Assembly: GCF_902493135.1 (NCBI RefSeq) | Contig: NZ_CABUOD010000027.1 | Location: 1 to 64,000 of the forward strand | DNA length: 64,000 nt | Origin: an uncultured Parabacteroides sp. | GTDB lineage: Bacteria > Bacteroidota > Bacteroidia > Bacteroidales > Tannerellaceae | Reading direction: 5' to 3' | In this document: positions 9,252 to 17,286 of the stretch, piece by piece | Position numbering within the stretch: position 1 is the first letter of the stretch | Layout: each line of letters begins with the position of its first letter | The notes under the pieces: model-generated | Database searches by the model: none | The model's input: only the letters and a program-made list of their open reading frames with translations | What the model was told of the DNA's origin: nothing | Made by a program: the position numbers and the translations under genes

Positions 9252-10811
9252 ATGAATACAGCGGTCAGAAAGATGCCGATCGGCATACAGAGTTTTGAAG
9301 ACATACGGAGAGGTGGGTATATATATGTAGATAAAACAGCACTTATCTATGAACTTGTCACGCGGGGAAAACCCTATTTCCTGAGTCGTCCCCGCCGTTT
9401 CGGCAAAAGCCTGCTTATCTCCACCCTTGAAGCCTATTTCCTCGGTAAGAAAGAGCTTTTCAAAGGGCTTGCTATCGAGAAGCTCGAACAGGATTGGATT
9501 ACCTATCCGGTGCTGCATCTCGATCTGAACGCGGAGAAGTACAATTCGCCGGAAGCATTGATCGCAATATTAAGTAGTCATCTTACCCGTTGGGAAGATG
9601 TTTATGGAAAAGGTGAGGATGAAACGACACTTTCTACCCGTTTTGCCGGCATCATCCGCCGCGCCAACGAGCAGACGGGGCGTCAGGTCGTCGTCCTGAT
9701 AGACGAATATGACAAGCCGCTCTTGCAGGTTTTCAGCAACGAAGCGCTGCTCGCCAATTACCGTGCCACCCTGAAAGCATTCTACGGCGTGTTGAAAAGT
9801 GCCGACCCGTATCTGAAATTCGTATTCCTCACCGGTGTCACCAAGTTCGCGCACGTCAGCGTTTTCAGCGACCTCAATCAGTTAAAAGATATCAGCATGT
9901 TCCCGGCTTATTCAGGTATATGCGGAATCACATTAGAAGAACTCAAACAGAACTTCCAGCCGGAGATCGAGGCGGTAGCCCGGGAAAACGGATATACCTG
10001 TGAGGAAACGCCCGGCAAATTGGCACATAAGTACGACGGCTATCATTTCAGGGAAAATACTCCAGGAATGTTCAATCCTTTCAGTCTGCTGAATGCGTTG
10101 GACAGTCTTAAACTCGACAATTTCTGGTTCCAGACCGGCACACCGACCTTTCTTGTCGAACTGCTGAAACAGAGCGAATTCGATATGCGGCAATTGATCG
10201 ACGGCATAGAGACGGAAGCATCCGCCTTTACCGAGTATCGCATGGAAGCCAATAATCCCATCCCGCTCATCTATCAAAGCGGCTATCTCACCATAAAAGA
10301 CTATAACCGTGAGTTCGGACTCTATAAATTGCAATTCCCGAACGAAGAGGTGCGCTACGGTTTCCTCAGTTTCATCGCCCCGTTCTATTCTTCCATCTCG
10401 GATAGCGACAAAGGTTTCTATATCGGTAAGTTTGTCCGGGAACTTCGGGCTGGCGATGTGGATGCTTTTCTTACCCGTCTGCGTGCCTTTTTTGCCGATT
10501 TCCCCTATGAGTTGAATGCGCGGACCGAACGTCATTACCAAGTGGTCTTTTATATAGTTTTCAAGCTGATGGGGCAGTTTTGCGATGCCGAAGTGCGCAG
10601 TGCCAGGGGTCGTGCCGACGCGGTGGTCAAGACGAAGGACCATATTTATGTTTTCGAGTTCAAGCTCGATGGCTCCGCTGGAGAAGCGTTGGCGCAGATC
10701 GACAGCAGAGGTTACCTTATTCCCTACACCGCTGATGGACGGCAATTGGTGAGAGTTGGTGTCTCTTTCGATGCCGGAGAACGGAATATAGGGGAATGGA
10801 AGATTGGATGA
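9252..10811 (+). CDS. AAA-ATPase-like protein with C-terminal PD-(D/E)XK nuclease-like domain
   Basis: A 519-residue protein of the AAA-ATPase-like/DUF1703 type, present in many copies in Bacteroidales genomes. The N-terminus has the family opening PIGIQSFEDIRRGGYIYVDKT, a Walker A-like SRPRRFGKS near residue 45 and a Walker B-like VVLIDEYDKPLL near 150. The C-terminal 100 residues carry the nuclease-like core RADAVV followed by YVFEFKLDGSA (acidic residue, then E-x-K). The biological role is not established; a link to mobile DNA or defence is often suspected because of copy number. It has its own promoter and a terminator overlapping its stop codon, so it is a single-gene unit. Confidence 0.85.
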   Translation: MNTAVRKMPIGIQSFEDIRRGGYIYVDKTALIYELVTRGKPYFLSRPRRFGKSLLISTLEAYFLGKKELFKGLAIEKLEQDWITYPVLHLDLNAEKYNSPEALIAILSSHLTRWEDVYGKGEDETTLSTRFAGIIRRANEQTGRQVVVLIDEYDKPLLQVFSNEALLANYRATLKAFYGVLKSADPYLKFVFLTGVTKFAHVSVFSDLNQLKDISMFPAYSGICGITLEELKQNFQPEIEAVARENGYTCEETPGKLAHKYDGYHFRENTPGMFNPFSLLNALDSLKLDNFWFQTGTPTFLVELLKQSEFDMRQLIDGIETEASAFTEYRMEANNPIPLIYQSGYLTIKDYNREFGLYKLQFPNEEVRYGFLSFIAPFYSSISDSDKGFYIGKFVRELRAGDVDAFLTRLRAFFADFPYELNARTERHYQVVFYIVFKLMGQFCDAEVRSARGRADAVVKTKDHIYVFEFKLDGSAGEALAQIDSRGYLIPYTADGRQLVRVGVSFDAGERNIGEWKIG

Positions 10812-10822
10812 TTCATCCAATC
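10802..10822 (+). terminator. Hairpin at the end of the AAA-ATPase gene
   Basis: GATTGGATG (10802-10810) pairs perfectly with CATCCAATC (10814-10822) around a 3-base loop, followed by a T-rich stretch. It overlaps the TGA stop codon and separates this gene from the recombinase. Confidence 0.6.
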
Positions 10823-10869
10823 GGTTCGTTTGTTTGTTGTATATTCGTTTCATTTTAAATAAAGTGATT

Positions 10870-11820
10870 ATGACAACAAACAAATCAAAGAAGCGTCCTT
10901 CAGGAATATATTTGTTCCGGCATATAGATGTCCTGATCCTGCGCAGGCGCAAGGCAGGCAGGGATGCTACAGCCGATCTGTACCGGGCGGCCGGCAACTG
11001 GTTCCGCAAGTACAGGCATGGATATGATATCAGCCTGTCCCGATTGACGCCGTCCCTTGTAGACGGTTTTATCGCCTTTTTGCAGGCGGGAAGGAAGCTC
11101 AAAGTGAACTCGGTGAACAGCTATGTCAGTGCACTGCGGGCGATGTATAACATCATAATCCGCGAACAAGGCTATGTCCCGCGCATCCATCCTTTTGCGC
11201 ACATCGTCATCCACCCGGAGAAAACGATCAAGCGGGCTGTAAACCTGGAAGTATTCGAACAGATTCCCGTGCTGGATCTGAAGGAAGAACCGGAATTGCA
11301 GTTCGCTGCGGATCTTTGTGCCTTTTCGTTTATCGCTTGCGGCATACCGTTTGTCGATCTGGCACATCTGACGCGCGATAATATCAAAGATGGTGCGCTT
11401 GTCTACAACCGGACGAAGACCGGTTCGCCCATCAAGATCGGCATTACATCGGGGATGCGGTGCCTGCTGGATAAATATGCATCTCTGTCGAGCCCCTACC
11501 TATTCCCGATCTTCCCTCCGGAAGGCCCTGCTTCTTACGAACATTATAAGAAGCTTTTACGTAAGTACAACGCTGCATTGAAACGCATCGGCGAGCGTTT
11601 GCAATTGCCCGCACTTTTTACCTCGTATGTGGTCCGTCATTCCTGGGCTACCATCGCTTACCGGAAGTACACGCCGATCGCTCTGATCAGCCAGGCGTTG
11701 GGCCACGCATCCGAACAAACGACACGGCATTATCTCGCTCAATTGGATCCTTCCGAATTGAGCAAAGCCAATAGTCTGGTCACAGGTACGGTTGATGATC
11801 TTGTCAAGCTGCGGGCTTAA
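10870..11820 (+). CDS. Tyrosine recombinase, probable DNA invertase of the adjacent promoter
   Basis: A 316-residue tyrosine recombinase with an N-terminal SAM-like core-binding region and C-terminal catalytic domain. Visible catalytic positions are Lys183 (RTKTG), Arg256 (SYVVRHSWAT), His279 (LGHAS) and Tyr288 (TTRHYLAQL). The first catalytic Arg, expected in the RGxxFxDLA-type motif, is Cys157 (FIACGIPFVDLAHL); its codon TGC is one transition from the Arg codon CGC. The upstream in-frame start at 10804 is rejected because it overlaps the previous gene and its terminator. The stop codon ends one base before a perfect inverted repeat bounding an invertible-looking segment, so its likely role is local site-specific inversion rather than integration. 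No other mobile-element genes are near. Confidence 0.85.
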   Translation: MTTNKSKKRPSGIYLFRHIDVLILRRRKAGRDATADLYRAAGNWFRKYRHGYDISLSRLTPSLVDGFIAFLQAGRKLKVNSVNSYVSALRAMYNIIIREQGYVPRIHPFAHIVIHPEKTIKRAVNLEVFEQIPVLDLKEEPELQFAADLCAFSFIACGIPFVDLAHLTRDNIKDGALVYNRTKTGSPIKIGITSGMRCLLDKYASLSSPYLFPIFPPEGPASYEHYKKLLRKYNAALKRIGERLQLPALFTSYVVRHSWATIAYRKYTPIALISQALGHASEQTTRHYLAQLDPSELSKANSLVTGTVDDLVKLRA

Positions 11821-11840
11821 CCTTAATTCTGATATAAGGG
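11821..11840 (+). repeat. Left inverted repeat (IRL) of the inverton
   Basis: CCTTAATTCTGATATAAGGG starts immediately after the recombinase stop codon. Its own ends form a short dyad (CCTTA/TAAGG) around a 9-base centre, as expected of a core recombinase binding site. Identity with the partner stops at exactly 20 bp. Confidence 0.9.
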
Positions 11841-11899
11841 AGGGTGTTAGGATTAGATAAAGAATAATAAACAAAGGTTATCTAAAACTTTGACGAAGG

Positions 11900-11907
11900 C
11901 AAAGGTA
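11900..11907 (-). promoter_or_regulatory. Promoter inside the inverton, facing away from the operon
   Basis: The minus-strand TACCTTTG fits TAnnTTTG exactly, with a TGTT-like element 20 bases upstream in the -33 position. In the drawn orientation transcription would run into the 3' end of the recombinase gene as antisense. Confidence 0.55.
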
Positions 11908-12257
11908 TAAATCTTTTTGCTATAAAAAACATTTCTCTGCTTAATTTTAAGCGGGTAAGGGATTTTATTTGATGAGTTCTCCTATTCGATGTTTTTCAGC
12001 ATAAAAACGAGCATAAAAAGGCAGGATACCCGAATACGGATATCCGACAGGCCGAGTACAAATAAATGACGATCTATTGATTTCTTCCCGGTTGCCGGAA
12101 ATAACAGATTCTCTTATGGAGCGGGGATATGGAAGGCGTTATTTCCGGTGCAAAAACCAAATTTACACACTCCTTGCCTCCTTTTCAGAGGGAAAACAGT
12201 TACTCCCGGTGCTAATAACAGCTAAAATAACATGCCAATAAATCATAATCTATTTTA

Positions 12258-12277
12258 CCCTTATATCAGAATTAAGG
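12258..12277 (-). repeat. Right inverted repeat (IRR) of the inverton
   Basis: CCCTTATATCAGAATTAAGG is the exact reverse complement of the left repeat. It lies 62 bases before the start codon of the HU-like gene. Confidence 0.9.
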
Positions 12278-12339
12278 GTAAAAATTAATTGTATTGGTAT
12301 TTCCCGCCTCACCACCGGGTAACTTAAATTTAAAATATT

Positions 12340-13095
12340 ATGGCAACTGAAAAGACAATCTTGTCCGTAGAATTGTACGATAACGTACTGACAGAAGCCC
12401 CCGGCGATTACACCGGAAAAGTCAATATCACCGGTACATACCGCAATGAGAATATTGCGGAAGACATCGTAAAAGAACGTACGGAGTTCCGTCCGGAAAC
12501 AATCATCAATATCCTGAATCTGGCCGACCAGAAAAAGATCGATGCCGTTCTCAACGGCAAAAGCGTGATCGACGGTGTCGGGCAGTACCTCTTGAACTTT
12601 AGCGGCCCGTTAGAAGGCGAGAAACCCGTTTTCGATCCTGAAAAGAATAAATTCGGCACTACCTTCACCCCAGGGAATGCCCTGTTGAAAGGCTTGAAAA
12701 ACCTAACGGCAAGATTCCACATGGCCACAGTAGGCCCGGTCATCAACTCTATTATCGACTCGACAACCGGCAAGGAAAGTCAGGAACTGACCGCCGGCGG
12801 TCCGGCCATTATCAACGGCTCTACTCTTCTGTTGAAAGGCGACGATCCTTCCGTAGGCGTCTATTTCACCCCCGACGGAGGAGGCGAACCCCAAAAAGTC
12901 TCGGTTATTGTGACCAACACGAAGTCGCAGATCATCATCTCGGTCCCCCAACTCTCCAACGGCTCATACTATCTTAGTGTCACGACGCAAGCCGGCAGTG
13001 GTTACAAATTAGTAAAAGAACCCCGCACATACCGTTTCCCCATCCTGCTGACTGTCGGAGGCGGCGGAGAAGAAGAACGCCCCGGAGAACTCTAA
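12340..13095 (+). CDS. HU-like DNA-binding protein with C-terminal DUF4469 Ig-like domain
   Basis: A 251-residue cytosolic protein with no signal peptide. Residues about 1-125 resemble the Bacteroidetes HU-like DNA-binding fold (LTEAPGDYTGKVNITGTYRN, then IAEDIVKERTEFRPETIINI). Residues about 150-245 (GGPAIINGSTLLLKGDDPSV onward) look like the Ig-like DUF4469 domain. Such proteins are common near Bacteroidales surface-protein and mobile loci, but a role is not settled. It is the first gene after the inverton and the first that the flipped promoter would transcribe. The 202-base gap to the next gene holds alternative hairpins. Confidence 0.75.
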   Translation: MATEKTILSVELYDNVLTEAPGDYTGKVNITGTYRNENIAEDIVKERTEFRPETIINILNLADQKKIDAVLNGKSVIDGVGQYLLNFSGPLEGEKPVFDPEKNKFGTTFTPGNALLKGLKNLTARFHMATVGPVINSIIDSTTGKESQELTAGGPAIINGSTLLLKGDDPSVGVYFTPDGGGEPQKVSVIVTNTKSQIIISVPQLSNGSYYLSVTTQAGSGYKLVKEPRTYRFPILLTVGGGGEEERPGEL

Positions 13096-13122
13096 CCCGT
13101 CCGCTCGATACAGGTGTCGATC

Positions 13123-13150
13123 CCTCGTTCCCTACGTATGGGGGACGAGG
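13123..13150 (+). other. Stem-loop after the HU-like gene
   Basis: CCTCGTTCCC (13123-13132) pairs with GGGGGACGAGG (13140-13150), allowing one wobble or bulge, around a TACGTAT loop. No U-tract follows, so this may be an RNA processing or stability element rather than a full terminator. Confidence 0.45.
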
Positions 13151-13189
13151 CTTCGGCACAGGTGTCAAACGGGCGATCACTATAGGTAT

Positions 13190-13232
13190 CAACTTAGGCA
13201 TCACTATGGGTGTCAAAGCCTAAGTTGACACC
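13190..13232 (+). promoter_or_regulatory. Two overlapping alternative hairpins before the first surface protein
   Basis: CAACTTAGGC (13190-13199) is perfectly complementary to GCCTAAGTTG (13218-13227). GGTGTCAA (13209-13216) is perfectly complementary to TTGACACC (13225-13232). The two pairings share 13225-13227, so they compete and cannot both form completely. They lie 66 bases before the ATG at 13298, within what would be one operon transcript. An attenuator or alternative leader fold is possible, but no ligand class is recognised. Confidence 0.4.
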
Positions 13233-13297
13233 ATACGTCCTAACAAATGTTAATGATTTATTTCAATATTAATAACTCACTTTAAAATCAAAAGCTT

Positions 13298-16200
13298 ATG
13301 AAGCGAAAATTACACTTTTTGCTCGCCGTCAGTATAGGGTTGACGGCAAGTGTCGGTTGGCTACATGCGGAAAACGAAACTCATCATGTTTTCCATGTTG
13401 GCACAATAGCAAATAAGACAGGAGATGTCGCAGGATTACGGGATTCGATCGCAAAGGCCGCTGATGGCGATACGATCAAACTGGCTTCGGTAATTTATTT
13501 GTTAGATGAACAATTGGTAATCGACAAAGGAATAGTATTAGAGGGAATCATTGGATCTTCTGATGCTACAATAATTAAGGCTAATCGTGATGCGGAATGG
13601 CCAAAAAAAACTGATGGAAGTATTGATAACAGCAAAACAAACCTAATTTCCATTGTGGGTGGTGCAGCCGAAAAATCGGTGACATTAAAAAATCTTGCCG
13701 TGTATAACTCTATGGCATCAGGAATAAATGCCCAGTCTGCAATGAAAACCTGTTTGGAAGGTGTTATAATTGACGGGAGCATGAATGCTGGTCTATTGGT
13801 TCATTCTGCTGTTGAAGTCAAATCTTTAAAAACACTTGGTAATGGTTGGGGAAGTGTCAATGTCGATAAAGGTACATCTGACTATACCCCTAATTTTAAA
13901 TTTACTGATGGAAATTTCCTCGCTTATGAGCCATATAAGATTTGGACGGAGCTGACAACAACGGAGAATGTTGTTACTCTGCCGGAAAAATCTAATTGGG
14001 CTACCTATACGATTAAAGAGTCGGATAAAGAGAAGACTAAGAAGTATTGGACAACTTCCGACTTGTCGATGGAATATGTTGAAAATTTCCCTCGCAATAA
14101 GAATCTTACTAATGGCTATACATTTGTTTATGCGGCAGGTGCTCCTATCACTGTTGCAGCAAGTGCCAATTCCGGATTTGTTACAATTCTTAATAATACA
14201 ACAGGAACTCAGCTCGAATTACCCGAAAAGTGTAATCCTGTTATATTCGGCGGTTCAAAAGAAGCATTGGATAAGAACACAAGTATCACGATGGAGAGTG
14301 GTAAAGTTTTTGCCTTGATAGGTGGTGGCTATAAGGCTAAAGTGAATGATGTAGCTTTAACAGTGAATGGCGGTACAATCAGACAGTATTTAGTTGGTGG
14401 TGGATTTGGACCGAATGACAGTAAGGAAAATGCTAAATCTGCTGATGCTACAGCCGTAACGATGAACGTAAATGGGGCAAGTGTCGGTTATCTGATTTCT
14501 GGAGGCATGGAATTTGCTAAAACGGAATCAACGAATGTTACGGTAAATGGTGCAACTTTGACTTATGCTTTAGGTGGTGGTTTTGCACCGGTTGGCTTCG
14601 GCCAAACTGAAAACACGGATTCAAAAGACTATCTTAATAGTATAGGAACCTCCACTTTTTCTATGACAGGTGGAACGGTAACAGGGGCTTCTTGTGCTGG
14701 TGGTGGTTATAGTTATTCCGCTATGGGTACAGCAAATGCAACCTATAATAAGGTAACCTTCAATGGTGGTTTGTATGGTGCAGGCTGGAGAGGTTATACA
14801 AAATCTTCAACTGTAACTGCTAACGGCTGTACATTCAATAGCAGAACAGGCGATTATAGAACGATTGCTGCCATGGTTCGCGGAAAAGCTGAAAATATTT
14901 CGATGACATTCGATGATAAATGTATATTCGATGCCAAATATGAATGTTATCTTGGTACAGACCGGGATAGTGAACAAAAGAATCCTATTCCTACATCAGA
15001 CAATATAACGATTACGTTTAAGGGAACTAATACTCCAATTGTAAATGTAAGTAACGGCATGCAAAATGTTACGGTGACAGGTGCAAAAGTTAATCTCGTT
15101 CCATTCCTTTGGAAGGCCAGTACTCCTAATGATTTAGTTAAAGATTTTACTATCCCTGCCAACAAAACCTGGACCTTCAACGACGGCCTTTCAATGGCAA
15201 GCGGTGTGACGCTGACGAAGACAGGGACATTGAAATATGGCAAGTCTTTCGATGCTAATGTCTCTACTTTTGCAGAAATGCAAACGGCTGTAGATATGAT
15301 CAAAGAGGGTGTTGATAATGAAATAACGACTTCTGTGATCACATTAGAAAAAGATCTGACATTCGATTCAAATACAAAATTAATGGGAGGTGCAGGTGAT
15401 TATCAGGGCCTTTTCTTTTTGAAATCAGCTAAGATGAAGAACCTGGCTTTGACGATTGCCGGTAACGGCAAAACCATTTCAGGAAAGAAATATAACAATA
15501 CTAATTCTTCTAATGATGGAGGCAAGAAATATTTGTTCTATATAGAAGGGAATGATGTAACAAGCACACTGACCATTAAAGATCTTACCATGAAAGAAAT
15601 GGATGTTGTCGGTATTAATGCATACAATTTCCCCGGACTTCTTTTTAATAACGTAGCAATGAATGGCAATCTTGAAGGTGCTGTTCACTTGAATTCTTCT
15701 GCGTTGTCTGCTACTGATTTCACGACAAGCGGCAATAAGAAGTTTGCAGTTAAACTATCCAGTGAGACAACAAATTATCCGCATATCGAGTTGGGTGACG
15801 GTTGTATGTTGAATGATAAAGCAGGGGAGGATGAAGACTTTGTTCCACAGATTGCATTTTACGATCGTGTTTCGAATAGTTTAAAAGGTACATATTGTAC
15901 TTCTGTGGAAGTTGCAAAGATGGTTGTTGGTTCGTATGGTGAAAAGTTAACTCGTTCTTGGGCTAAGGCTAAATATTTGCATACGGATAACAATACTCCT
16001 CTTGTCCGTGTTTGGACCTCCAACCTGGCAACCGAATACATCAGCAATTCAGAAACTATCCAATTGGATAGCATCTCTTCCGGTCTGGATTCTTTGTTGA
16101 TCGATACCGATTTTGCAACTGTTGCCGGTGTGATGAATACAGGTGTGAAATATGCTACATTCAATAAAAACTTTACTGCTTCCGCGTTGAGGAATGGTTT

Positions 16201-17266
16201 GATCATCAACTGTGAAGACGCTTATCTGGTAACAGGTAAAGACGATGCAGCCGCATTTTCAGAAGTGGCAAAGAACAAGCCGGTTAAGCGACTGACGCTT
16301 GCTGACAACAAATTGGCAGTCGTTTCTGCTTTCTCTGCTCCGGTTATTGAAGACAAACAGTCTTGGAACGATGCGAAGTATGCAGAGCAGAATGTTACGA
16401 TTACGGAAAAAGGTATTCTGAATATCAACGTAGCAATGGCTCTCGATACCGTCTTTATGGAAGAAGGCGCTCAGCTGAAGGTGCTTCCGAATACAGCCGT
16501 TACTGCTAAAGCTGTCCAGTTGACCTATAAGGTTACGGATCAGTGGAAAGCATTCGGGTTCCCGTTCAATAAAATGGGGAATAGCAAGACTATGACCGTT
16601 AAGGATGCAAAAGGCACTGACGTTAAAACTGCAACAGGAAACTTTGGAACTACAGGTGAAACCGGCCTTTGGGGTGCTTCTGTAAAAGCGAGTGCGGTTG
16701 AGTTCGAAATGAAAGCTGCCAATGCCACTCCCGATTCCGCTTGCCTGATCGCATGCGACAACGCAGACAGCCTGATCTACGTGACAAGCCCGGCTGATGT
16801 GGTTGTCTCTTTAGGAACAAAAGAAGCCCCGGTATCGGTTGGTGATTTGAAGAGTGGCAACCCGACTTTGAAAATGTGTGCCAACCCGAACCTGTACAAA
16901 ATGCAGCTAACTGGTTATGCCTACATTTTTGATGCAGCCAAGAATGTCTTTACACAGCAGTTCAACCCGGCAATCGCCCCGTTCCAGAGCTATATCCTGG
17001 CTGATGAAACTACTACCAGCACATTGCGCTCCCTCCGTGTAGGCGAAACACCGACAGGCAACGAAACCATCACTCCGGCGGAAGGCTATTATGTCGAATC
17101 CGGTCATGGAACGATTACGATCCGCACGGCTGAACCTGTACAGGTGGTTGTCGCCGATATGTTGGGCCGTATCTATTATAATGCCCGCGTAACCTCCGAC
17201 GGCTATCAGATCAACCTCCCGGCAGGCATCTACGCTGTAAACAAACAGAAAGTAATAGTTAAGTAA
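13298..17266 (+). CDS. Large secreted surface protein, beta-helix-like, with Bacteroidales C-terminal sorting-like domain
   Basis: A 1322-residue exported protein with signal peptide MKRKLHFLLAVSIGLTASVG and a cut likely near residue 25. The body has long stretches of short Gly/Thr/Asn-rich repeats (TVNGGTIRQYLVGGGFG, TVNGATLTYALGGGFAPVGF, FNGGLYGAGW), as in right-handed beta-helix or adhesin-like proteins. The last 75 residues (ITPAEGYYVESGHGTITIRT onward to the terminal VIVK) resemble the DUF6383/secretion-tail domain of Parabacteroides surface proteins. No enzymatic motif is visible. It is followed 20 bases later by a second giant protein. Both probably form a phase-variable surface unit under the upstream inverton (inference). 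Confidence 0.65.
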   Translation: MKRKLHFLLAVSIGLTASVGWLHAENETHHVFHVGTIANKTGDVAGLRDSIAKAADGDTIKLASVIYLLDEQLVIDKGIVLEGIIGSSDATIIKANRDAEWPKKTDGSIDNSKTNLISIVGGAAEKSVTLKNLAVYNSMASGINAQSAMKTCLEGVIIDGSMNAGLLVHSAVEVKSLKTLGNGWGSVNVDKGTSDYTPNFKFTDGNFLAYEPYKIWTELTTTENVVTLPEKSNWATYTIKESDKEKTKKYWTTSDLSMEYVENFPRNKNLTNGYTFVYAAGAPITVAASANSGFVTILNNTTGTQLELPEKCNPVIFGGSKEALDKNTSITMESGKVFALIGGGYKAKVNDVALTVNGGTIRQYLVGGGFGPNDSKENAKSADATAVTMNVNGASVGYLISGGMEFAKTESTNVTVNGATLTYALGGGFAPVGFGQTENTDSKDYLNSIGTSTFSMTGGTVTGASCAGGGYSYSAMGTANATYNKVTFNGGLYGAGWRGYTKSSTVTANGCTFNSRTGDYRTIAAMVRGKAENISMTFDDKCIFDAKYECYLGTDRDSEQKNPIPTSDNITITFKGTNTPIVNVSNGMQNVTVTGAKVNLVPFLWKASTPNDLVKDFTIPANKTWTFNDGLSMASGVTLTKTGTLKYGKSFDANVSTFAEMQTAVDMIKEGVDNEITTSVITLEKDLTFDSNTKLMGGAGDYQGLFFLKSAKMKNLALTIAGNGKTISGKKYNNTNSSNDGGKKYLFYIEGNDVTSTLTIKDLTMKEMDVVGINAYNFPGLLFNNVAMNGNLEGAVHLNSSALSATDFTTSGNKKFAVKLSSETTNYPHIELGDGCMLNDKAGEDEDFVPQIAFYDRVSNSLKGTYCTSVEVAKMVVGSYGEKLTRSWAKAKYLHTDNNTPLVRVWTSNLATEYISNSETIQLDSISSGLDSLLIDTDFATVAGVMNTGVKYATFNKNFTASALRNGLIINCEDAYLVTGKDDAAAFSEVAKNKPVKRLTLADNKLAVVSAFSAPVIEDKQSWNDAKYAEQNVTITEKGILNINVAMALDTVFMEEGAQLKVLPNTAVTAKAVQLTYKVTDQWKAFGFPFNKMGNSKTMTVKDAKGTDVKTATGNFGTTGETGLWGASVKASAVEFEMKAANATPDSACLIACDNADSLIYVTSPADVVVSLGTKEAPVSVGDLKSGNPTLKMCANPNLYKMQLTGYAYIFDAAKNVFTQQFNPAIAPFQSYILADETTTSTLRSLRVGETPTGNETITPAEGYYVESGHGTITIRTAEPVQVVVADMLGRIYYNARVTSDGYQINLPAGIYAVNKQKVIVK

Positions 17267-17286
17267 CAATTAAAACGAAGACGAAT

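Larger units (their letters stand above)
11821..12277. other. Putative invertible promoter segment (inverton)
   Basis: Two perfect 20-bp inverted repeats bound 417 bp of non-coding, AT-rich DNA placed between a tyrosine recombinase gene and a three-gene surface-protein operon. Inside, on the minus strand, is an exact TAnnTTTG box (11900-11907) that points away from the operon. I see only one-mismatch versions on the plus strand (for example 11885-11892). By symmetry, inversion would move the box to 12191-12198, about 142 bases before the ATG at 12340 and facing it. The drawn orientation is therefore probably OFF. No ORF is supported in the segment. Confidence 0.8.

Noticed and set aside
10804..10869. 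N-terminal extension of the tyrosine recombinase
   Set aside because: It overlaps the stop codon and terminator hairpin of the preceding gene, and the added residues are hydrophobic and unlike integrase N-termini.
9933..11102. Minus-strand 389-codon frame spanning the AAA-ATPase and recombinase genes
   Set aside because: It crosses two well-supported plus-strand genes and the terminator between them, with no recognisable motif.
10870..11820. Integrase of a conjugative element or prophage
   Set aside because: No transfer, replication, excision or phage genes and no tRNA attachment site are nearby. The perfect inverted repeats at its 3' end fit local inversion better.
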